Both the position numbers and the translations under genes were made by a program. Below the pieces are notes generated by a model. It did not search any database. It was not told the origin of the DNA and was given only the letters and a program-made list of their open reading frames with translations. From Galdieria partita (taxonomy: Eukaryota > Rhodophyta > Bangiophyceae > Galdieriales > Galdieriaceae): a DNA stretch of 64,000 bases. Of this stretch, positions 19,969-30,566 are shown piece by piece (the stretch's first letter is position 1; the number at the start of each line of letters is the position of its first letter). The stretch lies in assembly GCA_025991245.1 (NCBI GenBank), contig BQMJ01000006.1, positions 269,034 through 333,033 of the forward strand, given 5' to 3'.

Positions 19969-22689
19969 CTACATTTTTAAAAAATTTCGTATTCCTAACA
20001 TGATTCGCAACCTTTGTGAAGAATTGTCAATACCGCAACTGCGGAGAAAGTCTGTTGTAACTCCATCTAAGTCTCCCAATTGTATGAACGAAATTTTGGG
20101 CAAACAATGTACAACTTCTTGTTCGGAAAGACCACAACGTTCTCTTAAAAAAGTATTCCAATCAAATGAAGAACTCATAGAACTTGATACAGCAACATTT
20201 TCTTCTCTCGTTTCTTCCACTTGCATCACATTCATATCCATACTTGGAAGAGTATTTCTTCTTTCCATCCTTCCACTATTCCTTTCGGATTCTTCAAATG
20301 GAATACGTCTTAATAAATCTACAAACGAATTGCTCAACAAATCATAAAGTGGTTTCAGTTGGTCCAACCATCCAGCATTTTCTCCAAATACTCTTTCAAG
20401 ATCTTCACTAGCCTTGCAACCTAAAAAAGTTCGCAAAGATGTAGTTGAACATACTACAACTTGACAATGAGGAGGTATCCATAACCATTCTTCTCGTATA
20501 TTCTGTGGTTGTCTCTCAGAGTTGATAGAACTGTAAACAATATTATTATTATTGTCTTCATAATAAACTCCACTATTCAATATCCAATTCTCATTATTCC
20601 TAAATTGTCTGGAAACATCTTCAGTATACTTGTCGCTTACAATCAACTGAATGGCTGTTAAATTATTCTGTTCCAATTCAAGCTGTGACGCCAATGGATG
20701 TAAAAATTTAGCAACTTCTGCCTTAATCATTGAACGTCCAACACCAGAACTTGACAACTGAAAACATTCCAATGCAATACCTATCAAATATACTCTCTTC
20801 TTGGTGGTTTCAGTCTCCATAGGTGTTTGCTCTGAAGAAGATTCACCTTGAATAACAAGGAAAGAATTGTCTTTCATATCGGTTACTCGAATAAGAACAT
20901 CAGGTCCATTGGAATTTTGTCGAACAGGAATAAATATTCCATCTTTTGATAAGTACTTTTCAAAAAATGGTTTCCAAGCATTGACATTGTAAGTTTCTTC
21001 GCTAGCACTATGGAATCCACTCACTGTCGAACTAAATGATGGAACATAATTGGGAATAGGATCCACTTTTAAGCTGCCAATGGTTTTAGCAGATTGTATT
21101 GATATATGTTCTATAAAACTGTGTCGAAATATACTCAATTCTTCTAGTTTGGAACAGAAACACCATCGAACATAAAGAATAAGAGTAAATATAATTTCAA
21201 ATTTGAAACCACGACTGGAAAGTGAATCCAATCGACTGATCGATGAAAATAAACTACAAATAAAACGAAAAGGAGGAATATTCCAATATCGCGATTGAAT
21301 ATGCTTTAGTACAATCTTTGGAAAAACCAACTTGAAAAATGTTTCATAGCTGTCTTCAGCGGGTATCCTGCTTGCTTCGTCTTGTTCATTTCTCGAGCAA
21401 CTCACATAATAAAAACCGAAATGGTTGGCAATATCCAAAACATATTCAGGATAACTTCCTAAACCACCAAACAGAATCTCTCTCTTTGGAATACGAAATT
21501 CAAATATACTCGCAAGAAGCATAGAAGAAAAAACAATCATTGATTTGGGTGTCATACGAGAAAGAGTTACTACGAGAGAAGAATTCGGAGCAATTCTTTC
21601 CATTTTCTCTTTCATTTCATCCTCTGAAAGATCACAAAAACTATTCCAACGTTCACATTTGTTTCCCAATTCATCTAAAACATGAACAACATAGTAAGGA
21701 ACACCACCTGTATAATCATATACTTGTTTGAAGAACCAATCGTGTCCCTCAGGATGACTAGGAAATAATACTTTTTGAATAGGTTCATTGCCACAAGTGG
21801 CATTTTGTATAAAGTACTTGACAGTTGCTTCTGAAAAAGGATCCAGCCGAAGAAAATTCAACGTTATTCGGGAAGGCATTGTATCTTCTTCTCTACTAAT
21901 TTTAGAATCCGATCTCCCTGCCAAAACACAAATTACAAAAGGTTCAAGTAAAATTCTTGATAAAACTCTAAAAAAGGCACAGTACACGTTGTGCACTCGA
22001 CTTGTTCCTCGTGTAACCATCAAATCCTTAAACATGGCGAATTTGTCGCCTTCCAAAGCTTCAATTTCATCAATAAACAGATATAAATAACGTTTCTTGG
22101 TTACTTGCAAGAGTTTCTGAAACCATTTTTCTGGATTACCAATACAGGAGAGAACTTGAGAAAGTAAATCTGCACTGTTTGGAAACTGGGAAAGTGCCTC
22201 CCTGCTTATCCACTCAAAAAGCGTATCTTCAAAACATCTTCCTCTCGGCACATCGAGAAGATTCAACATAACATATAAAGTCTCGTTTAATAGTGCGTCT
22301 AGAGAACGTTTCCCTATATTGTCCCCTTTTGCGATGCCAGGGAGACCCACTTTATCTAAATAGTGCAACAAAAACTCTTTGTTCATGGAAACAAACGTTT
22401 GGAAGTTTTGGCCAAACGTGCTTTTGCCACTCCCATACATTTGGGGAGCGATAGAAACGTGTGGCCGTTGTACTCCAGAGAAACCTTGCTCATCGCAAAC
22501 ATAAGAGGCTTGAAAAGCTCCTATAACTTGCAACAGTGCGGACTCACGATTGACAAGGGGATGTTTAACACATTTAAAAGAGAACATATCCATTCTGTAC
22601 TCTCGCAACGACCACCGCAACAAACCACCAACAACAAATTGAATCTCCAATGGTAAAGTCGTTGTTCTATAGGAACAAAAGTATTGCAT
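19969..22689 (-). CDS. P-loop ATPase with possible PD-(D/E)XK nuclease-like segment and SAM-like tail
   Basis: Single uninterrupted 906-codon frame with an ATG, unlike its intron-containing neighbours. An AAA/STAND-type ATPase module is clear: Walker A YGSGKST (85-91), Walker B YLYLFIDEIEAL (201-212), a sensor-like region ending LNFLRLDPFSEATVKYF (277-293) and YTGGVPYYVVHVLDELG (326-342), the glycine-rich turn seen in archaeal-type and STAND ATPases. Residues 584-615 (NGPDVLIRV, then FLVIQGE) have the spacing of a PD-(D/E)XK active site, D597 and E615 being candidates; this part is inference. A serine-rich acidic linker (about 800-842) leads to a C-terminal 65-residue helical domain resembling a SAM domain. 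The ATPase-plus-nuclease layout recalls the Crinkler/retrotransposon-hot-spot family of eukaryotic proteins and the archaeal ATPases reported as expanded in Galdieria. It is the last gene before the subtelomere. Biological role unknown: genome defence, mobile-element derived or other. Confidence 0.8.
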   Translation of the reverse strand: MQYFCSYRTTTLPLEIQFVVGGLLRWSLREYRMDMFSFKCVKHPLVNRESALLQVIGAFQASYVCDEQGFSGVQRPHVSIAPQMYGSGKSTFGQNFQTFVSMNKEFLLHYLDKVGLPGIAKGDNIGKRSLDALLNETLYVMLNLLDVPRGRCFEDTLFEWISREALSQFPNSADLLSQVLSCIGNPEKWFQKLLQVTKKRYLYLFIDEIEALEGDKFAMFKDLMVTRGTSRVHNVYCAFFRVLSRILLEPFVICVLAGRSDSKISREEDTMPSRITLNFLRLDPFSEATVKYFIQNATCGNEPIQKVLFPSHPEGHDWFFKQVYDYTGGVPYYVVHVLDELGNKCERWNSFCDLSEDEMKEKMERIAPNSSLVVTLSRMTPKSMIVFSSMLLASIFEFRIPKREILFGGLGSYPEYVLDIANHFGFYYVSCSRNEQDEASRIPAEDSYETFFKLVFPKIVLKHIQSRYWNIPPFRFICSLFSSISRLDSLSSRGFKFEIIFTLILYVRWCFCSKLEELSIFRHSFIEHISIQSAKTIGSLKVDPIPNYVPSFSSTVSGFHSASEETYNVNAWKPFFEKYLSKDGIFIPVRQNSNGPDVLIRVTDMKDNSFLVIQGESSSEQTPMETETTKKRVYLIGIALECFQLSSSGVGRSMIKAEVAKFLHPLASQLELEQNNLTAIQLIVSDKYTEDVSRQFRNNENWILNSGVYYEDNNNNIVYSSINSERQPQNIREEWLWIPPHCQVVVCSTTSLRTFLGCKASEDLERVFGENAGWLDQLKPLYDLLSNSFVDLLRRIPFEESERNSGRMERRNTLPSMDMNVMQVEETREENVAVSSSMSSSFDWNTFLRERCGLSEQEVVHCLPKISFIQLGDLDGVTTDFLRSCGIDNSSQRLRIMLGIRNFLKM

Positions 22690-25600
22690 AGTTTATGTCT
22701 GCGGCTTGCAGATGACTTTGTTGCTTCTTTTTCGACAAAGTGAATTTATTTCACAGTGGATACAGATAACTTGTTGACTCACTTCCAGAACTTTGTATGG
22801 TTACAGTGGGAGAAAAACATATTTGGAAACTTAGTCATCTTCAGAAGATAGTTTGTTTGCTTGTTTCGTTTAATGTGATTACCACTTTGATGGATATAAA
22901 GCTTGCTTCGAAATTTGTTGTTGGCACTTTCCAATGAGGACTTTGTTTAGGCTGTACAGATGGAGCTTTACTAGTTATACCTCAGTTTGAATTCTTTTTG
23001 ACAGTCCAAGTTTCGTTTCGAACACTGTTTTCACTCAAATTGTAGTGACTCCTTGGATTCTCTAATACTAAGTACCTCTGCGAAAAACACTTCTAACGAG
23101 ACAACTTGCTTTGTAGTTTCTGGTCTTTGAGTGAAAACTAGCTGTGTGTATTTCGAGAATAGTGCCTTGATAAAAGATTCGGAATTTGCACTGAGTTTTA
23201 GTAATCGATCCAATAAAGTCTGTTACAAGTCAGCGTAGTTTGATTGGGTGTTGTTTGAAAGTAGTTTTATTAGGGAATTGTTATACATAGTCTTGTGAAA
23301 TAGGGTTGGAACTTTGAAGATATTTTGCAGTGATCCAACTAGATTCTCCGCTGCGTTGAATAGTTTCAATTTGCATATGTCAACTATTGTCGATTGAGAG
23401 ACTCTTGTGAAAGTGAAAAAGACGAACGATAGTTGTGCAATATCATTGACTGTTCAAAACGAAGTATATGTCTTCATGAAGCCTATTGCTGTATTACAAA
23501 TTTAGTTGAGATCTAGATTCCAACTGCTAGCAAAACTAATTGTTGCTCTGAGTCGTTTCAAGACAAGCTACTTTTTCGTATCTAACCTACTCTCTGGACA
23601 TATTTAAAGACGTTTCACTAATCATCCTTTGATAATCAATTAATGATCTTCAATCAAATTGTGTCACAAACCAACAGGACCTTCCAATTTTGTCTCAATA
23701 GTAAAAAACAAGTTTTGCAATCTATAGAGTTGTATAGTTTGTATAATTTGTGTTACAACTATGTTTTAGAATTCAAACAAGAAATCTAGTGTTTCTTTGT
23801 TTCCTATGGAATATCGATATGGAGTTGATTAGAGAAAGAATATATTAACTTGAGGTGACTTCTTGAGAAACATATTTTATAATTGAATAATTTCTTTCAT
23901 TGACTTGAGAGATATTTTGAAATCAACAGTGCTTCCGGATAAGGAAAATTTAGATACTCTGAGACTTTAATACTTGTTTTCCACTCTTCCAGTTTAAACT
24001 ATTCCATTGCTTGTCTTTTCTACACCAACTAGGCTATATAGACCTCCACTAGATTAAAAGAAGTTCAAGTGTCTACAAAGGAATCTTCACAGCATCACAC
24101 AGCAAAGGTTGTTATCCAATACATACAAGAGAAAGAATCCGTTCAACTCAATGCTTCCTTTGAAGGGTCACACTTTGTCTACTTCTGATATCTATCCTTG
24201 TGGATACTTCACTTATCTAATCGAACATTGTCGAATATGTGTGAACTTTGAACAATAGGCTGAAAATACCTCATCTACTCAAAGTGATATCGTGTAAAGT
24301 TATCGTTGAGTTCAAAATTTTTCTTCACTTCATGAAAGAGGCAATGGAACACACCAATTTATCAGAGCTTGCGACTTTCGTTACTTGCTGCAAGAAAGAA
24401 GTCTCAATCGAAAGTTATTGATAGTATGATGTTCACAATTCTGAGCTATGAGTATTGAAACATTTACGTCTCTTCTTTTGGAACCCAAGTTTCAAAGGTT
24501 GAACAAGTGGATTTGGCTTTACGTTTTGAAATATTTTTGGATACTGTCAGAATTTTAGTTTTGTCGAGACAGTGAAGTTTCTAACAAAATTGTTGTAGAT
24601 TTGATGTGTTGTTTTCAGAGTAACTGTGAGATGAGAATGGAAATTCAAGTCGAATTGGTAACTTGAAATCTTGCTTCTTGTCTTGTTAAAGTACTTTGTA
24701 TACTTTAAAAGTATCTCATTGAGTTGCTGTTGCTTTCTTCTCTTGTAGCATTCTACAAGTTTCGTTAGAGCAAACAAGATTTTATCTTTGGAAGCAACGA
24801 CTGTACAACTCATTTGGTCTTATCTATTCTTGGAATCCTTTCAGGATGGTCGGTTGTTGACTGCTGAATTTTGTGACACTATATACTATCGTTGACTTTG
24901 CTAAAGTCACCGTGTGCTTCAAAGTACACCTTCCAGAAAATCTCAGTAAAAGTTGCTAGTACTATTTACCGTCCATATGTCTAGGATTTCTTGATCCTTG
25001 TTTCACAGAATTGAAACACATTGTAGAATTTTTATTCAGCAACATAAGGATTGATTCACATTCCTCACTAGAGTCTTCTATGATAGCATTCTAGGGTATG
25101 GGAAAAACTCCCTTCTTGATAACTGTAATCAGCACACTTTTGGAGTCCTTATTTAACCCAACCACATGTATAGATGGAAATTGTTGAAAACGTTTGATTC
25201 ACAAAACGTTAACCAAGTGTTTACAATTCAAACAATTTGGAATCTAACCATCTTAAAACTCAACGTTCTGTTTGGGCTTGTGAGATCAAAGAAAAACTCC
25301 TTGTCAACAACAAGTCGAATCCAATGCTACCAAATCTCCAGTTGCTTTCTCGTTACTTTCACGAATTCTGAATTATCAGGTACAACAGTGGAAAGTCTGT
25401 AACTGAATTCCAACGATACAATTGCCTCAATAGGAAGAATAGAGCATCAACAGTCTTTTGAACTCTCGAGTGCAAGGTTCTTTTGGAAAGTTCTCTACAA
25501 GTATACAAGATACGATATAGTTTGTACCTTCTAAGGGCACCCTTTCATACCACCTCCTTTCTAAGCTCTTCCAAACGTTCTTTCGTTAGAACTTATTGGT

Positions 25601-27399
25601 TGAGAACAGGAGCTAAATAGTTGTATTATGCAACCCGCTTCAAAGTGGATAAAGTATGTCTATGAAAACTTTTTTGAATTTCAACGAGAAACATCTTGAG
25701 AATAGACTAGAAAGTTTTTCTTTTTTTGGATACTATTTAAACCTGGGTTGTTTTGGTCGTAACTTCGTAGCCACTAGGTTTGAACTTTGTGGTTGGTTAA
25801 CAACAGAGTTCAAAAGTGATTTATCTGCAGAAACATTTTGAAGGGAGAGATTGATTACGATCGATAAAGGGAGATTCTTTGGAAACAACTACCATTGCTT
25901 TGAGAATTCTTGGTTCTTTAGATGAGAATAGTGTAAAAGAGGATAATTTGTAGCAGTGATTATCGGCACCTTTTTACCTGAACGAGTTGTATATACATAC
26001 TTATGGAAAAGTTTATTTCACTAAGATTAGCCAAAACATAAAAGCAAAGACTAAATTGAACCTTTGGTAAATATCCAAAGTATTTTCAAAACCAAAGCAG
26101 GGGACCAAGTATTATCTACGAAACCAAACCTTGAACAATATGATCAGGTAGACTAGTGTATGTTGAACTGACAAAGTGCAGAGATCTTGAAAGATATTGT
26201 ATTCGAAACAAGTTGTCTAGAAAAGGATTGAGTGCATGAGATGAAATAAAAAGGATTCTTTCAAAGATGTATCAAATTTGATGAACATTTCACATTCTAA
26301 AGCTGTTTTGGGAAATAGTTTGAAACCAAATCTGCCAACACAATTCATTGAGTTTTGTCAATCACACAAGTTCTATTTTTTCATTTGGTTCCCTTTATCG
26401 ATATCCGCGATATGTAAAGAATGTATGCAAAAAAATGAATGTGGTAAAGGAAAGGAGGACATGACCCGTTCAATGAGTTATTATTCAAAAAGAGTTTACT
26501 TGAATTATTCTGTTGATTGATAAATTTTATTCAAAAGATCAAGTATTGTTGGGAAATTATTGGTTTTTTCGAATAGTGAAAAGTTGCAAAAAGTAACAAC
26601 AAAAAAGGGCCAAGAGATTGCACAATGGAGATCATCATACTATACAAGGAGAAGCCACTGAGAAAGAATGGAATTCAAACTATAGTCCAACTTTATTTCT
26701 AAACACAGAAGGAAGAAAGACAGTAGTACTAAAAAAAAGGAACAAAGAATCAACTGTTTTTCAATATATAACAAAGTAGCCTAGCTGATGAATGAATCTC
26801 TTAATTCAATTACTCTTAAATAAAAATTGAACAAGAAAATTTATAAGGGTACATATTGAGAAGACTACAAAGTGATTCTAAGTTTAACCCTGCTGAGAAT
26901 AGATAAAAAAGAGACTTAAAATGTTTCATCCAAAACACAAAGTTCATCTTTTAGGGAATTCAACAAGACTACCAGTGTAATAGCCATCATTATCTTCATC
27001 ATGGCCATTTTAGTGTCACCAACGGGAAATAATTATTGTGTACTTGGAGCTTACAGAAATGATTCAACTCGAATGAATTTGACAATCGACAATTGTAAAG
27101 GTTTTTCTATTTAAAATGGATTCGAAACACCCTTATAAATAAGAATTGGGCTTCGACTCAAATTCGTTCGATATACTTGCCCGAACGGATATAAATATAG
27201 TAGAATCGGGACCATAGACAGATGAATTTTGAATCAAACAACAATTCAAGCATAAAATAGAAGCACAAAAGAAACTACGTATTTACTTAATTCATTTTGT
27301 TGGAGAGTAGCATTGTGATATGTAAAGATTCAAGATTCGAACAAAGTAAAATAATTCCGCTTCAGTGGAATAATACTGCCTAACAGCAAAAGATAAATT
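22690..27399. other. 4.7-kb gene-free interval between last gene and subtelomeric repeats
   Basis: AT-rich with short frames only (up to about 90 codons), most lacking an ATG and without protein-like composition. Part of 25,380-25,530 resembles 50,590-50,700, so the left edge of the dispersed subtelomeric material reaches into this interval. No RNA gene recognised. Confidence 0.45.
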
Positions 27400-27639
27400 T
27401 CGACAATAATGCCTAAAGCATTAAGCAGTGGGTTTCAACGTGAAACTCTTCGAGACCAAACTTTGCCATCCAAGACCTGCTAGTATCGGTCGTAAACTTT
27501 CAGTGACTTGAAACTTGAGTTCCATAAATATTGAAAAATATGTGTCTTTAGTCCAAGTTCACGTTGAACGTATCTCAACTTGGATCCTTGTTGAAAACTG
27601 TCGCTCTTCACTTTCTGGTAACTTTATAGGCGTTTCTTA

Positions 27640-27870
27640 CTATGTAGAGTGCTATAAAAATAAAAGTCGGTATAAAAAGTTCCAATTGTTTTTTAAGTTT
27701 GAACCCCTGCTCCCTATACAGTCTTGTAGTGTAACTTGGTTTTTCAAGTCGAAGTATACTACAAAGTCTTGTGAATTGTTGTTGTGAATCTTCTTTTGTG
27801 TCACACTCATCAAGGTCTCTTGTAGCACTCGAAGGACATTCTGATTTGATTCTTGTATTCTTCAAACAAC
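27640..27870 (-). repeat. Short subtelomeric repeat, copy 1
   Basis: On the minus strand this shares a protein-like string (LEKPSY followed by RL) and extended nucleotide similarity with 28,340-28,530 and with 51,080-51,260. The three copies keep similarity in shifting frames with different stops, so they are better read as repeated DNA, perhaps remnants of a gene, than as live coding sequence. Confidence 0.5.
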
Positions 27871-27949
27871 CAGTTCCTTTATTTGTGAGTTTCTGACCAT
27901 TTAAAGTCTCTTATCCAACTAAAGAGGAGACATGAGAGGATTGCTTTGA

Positions 27950-30566
27950 TTGGAACAGGCAGAGCAAAGAGCTCTTCAACATAACTATTCCCAATCTTCC
28001 TTTTGTGATTGTTTTGCTCAACTGTGGCTGTAGTTGCTTTGTTACCATCTGTTTTGAAGTGGATAAAATTGTTCCTTTTTATGAAAACATAAGTAGAGGA
28101 CGACTTTTTAGTACGAAAAAAATTTTGAAGTTTTATGACTTCGCACTTTTTGAAATACCAACCAAGGCCCGGTTTGTTTAGGTCGTTTCCTGTCAACAAC
28201 TTGGCTTGAACCTCTAAGTCGCTTCCAAGTTCTTGTCGAATGCAACGTAGGTTCTGTTCGAGAGTCGTTGATCCTTTGTTTTTAGTCTGTTTGTTAGTCT
28301 GTTTGGAGACGTTGACCCTGCGGAGTAGTGGGGAACCAGTGGGCACAAAGGCTCCAAGTAGACTTTGACCTTGAATCCTTGTCCCACTCTAGTCTTCCAA
28401 TGTAACTTGGTTTTTCCAATTGAATTGTACTACTAATTGTTGTCCTGTGAACAATTGTTGAAGACTCTCCCTTGTGGAACATTCACCAAGATCTTTTGTA
28501 ACTTTCGGAGTATATTCTGGGTTGATTCTCTTCGGTTCTTCACAAAACTGATTTCTGTCATCGTTAGTTTTTGTCTATTGAGATTCTATTGTCCGAGTGG
28601 AGAGTGGAGATTGACTCGTGGCAACTGAACTGCGCAGTTCAACTGTGAGTTGCTGTTTCGAAAACGGACGTGAACAGAGTTTGTACACCCACTTTGAAGC
28701 ATCTTTACGTCGTTGTTTGCTAATCTTACTTGACGAGGTCACTTGAAGGATGCAAATTCGAAACAAAACTTGGAAGAAAAAGAGCGTCTGATGGGAAAAA
28801 TTTTCACAAAAGAGAGGTTTCACAACTCGTCGGCATAGTGTATGTTTGGAATGGCTACCTTAGTCTTTTGTGCTCAAGTCTATAAATACTTAGCAGTTGA
28901 CAGTTTGTGAGACACAGTTTTGGAAAGGATATTGTTTGAATAGTATTACTGTAGGCAATTAAATAGTCCTCTCTTTCTATTGGGAAACCACAACCAGCTA
29001 TGCAACGTACAATTCTATAAAAAGGCTGACAAGCACAAAGTATACAAACTGACAACTGTCCACGAATTTATAAATACATTGCTCATTTTAGGCAGCGATT
29101 CTTTCTGCATATTAAATTACTCTACTGAGCAACATTCCTAGATATGCGCAAGATATTCCAGGATCTTCTTACGTTGCAAAGCAAAATTGAGCAAGAAATG
29201 AATATTTTATTCTTGATGCCCTGTTTACTTGAACGATCGATCTTCATACTGGTGGGTACGGTTGCCAAAATTTTATTTTCGTAGAAGTCTAGCGTCCGTG
29301 AATTAATATACGCTTAATTTCGTGACTAGTTAATTATACAAGAAGAACTCTAGCCAACATTCGAATTGTCATAATGATGAAAATGTCTGAAAGGCAAGGA
29401 ATTTTTTCTATTCAATTGATAATAAAAAATGTACACGACCGTAATTTCATTTATAGCCAAATTAACTTGTCATTTATATACAAACGAGAAAGACTTTTAG
29501 CCAAGAAAGAGAGACAAACACCAACTGCAATACACAGTACAAAAAAGGACCATTATAGAAGAAAAATACAATTGACAATATCTAAGAAATTGAATCTTGG
29601 CAATTTGCATATGCTTTAACCCAATTCAGGAGAGGCGAGAAACTCAAGGTTTAGCCATTTTGAGTCACAAAGGTGTAAACAGAGAGACTTCAAAAAAATC
29701 AACGCAAATTCTTAAAAAAAGGCAGACTAGAATTGACCATTCAAGTTTTACCAATCAGCCAATCAGAGTTATTCATAATTGTACTGAGCTGGGGCAAATG
29801 CAGTAGAGCTATCACCCAACGCCAAAAAAAGAAAGTTCTCGTATCGCTTCATAAGAAAAACTTTATTATGAAGAACAACTATACAAAAATTCTTCTAAGA
29901 CCAGAGTTTAAAAGAAAAGTCTCAAACAACCCAATATCAATCAAAACAATAAATAGAGATGCAAGACAATTGACATGAGAAGCTTTATTTATCACAGAGA
30001 CTTATTGAAGACACCATGTACTTGTGAGAGTTTCACATAGAATATTCAATTGAAAAGAGAAAAAGAAAACCAAAAATTTCTGGCAACAACAATATTAGCT
30101 CAAAACAAACTACTCAGCCAAAACAAGGACAAACACAATTAAATTTTTAAATTACAGGAAGTCTAGGAGAAGAAAAGGTCTACGAATTTTTATATAACCC
30201 AGTGGCGAATCAAAACAATTAGGAAAGCATATAAAAGCGGACCATACAAAAAGTTCAGAATAAAATACATTAAAGCTATAAAGTTGTCTATAATGCACAA
30301 TGCTGAAATCATTTCCGAACACTGTGATGTGAAAGAGGAAAAAGATTAACATAAAAAACACCTAAAGTACTACCTGGAAAAAACTACACATTCAAAAACC
30401 ATACACACTCAAGAAGAAGAAATGCAATTTTACAAAGAAACCTCTATTCTTCACAGGCGACTAAATTAGAAAGTGATATCTGCGAAACAATACTAGCAAA
30501 TAATATATAGAACCTTAGTAGATTGTGTTGCAAATGAAAAACTTGTTGCATTGTAGATTTTACTAG
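27950..30566 (+). repeat. Segmental duplication, copy 1 (partner 50,690-53,342)
   Basis: Collinear with 50,690-53,342 at a nearly constant offset of about 22.73 kb. The stretch 28,620-29,340 is the best-conserved part, with only scattered single-base changes. Small frames of 66 and 81 codons (28,855-29,055 minus; 29,374-29,619 plus) are intact in both copies, but the first starts at TTG and the second differs mostly by amino-acid-changing substitutions, so I do not call them genes. The duplication continues without a break into the 6-kb unit. Confidence 0.85.
28340..28530 (-). repeat. Short subtelomeric repeat, copy 2
   Basis: About 0.65 kb from copy 1, same orientation. The minus-strand sequence continues into a string (TWSLCAHWFPTTPQ) that is also present in the 51.1-kb copy. 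It ends in a stop shortly after. Confidence 0.5.

Noticed and set aside
28575-28823. 82-codon minus-strand frame rich in serine and lysine
   Set aside because: Starts at GTG and a one-base length difference in the second copy shifts the frame.
28855-29055. 66-codon minus-strand frame conserved in both copies
   Set aside because: Begins at TTG with no ATG. Conservation is explained by the generally high identity of this DNA patch.
29374-29619. 81-codon ATG frame intact in both duplicated copies (partner 52,103-52,348)
   Set aside because: Most differences between the copies change the amino acid (about 12 changing versus about 4 silent by eye), the pattern of neutral drift, and there is no recognisable motif.
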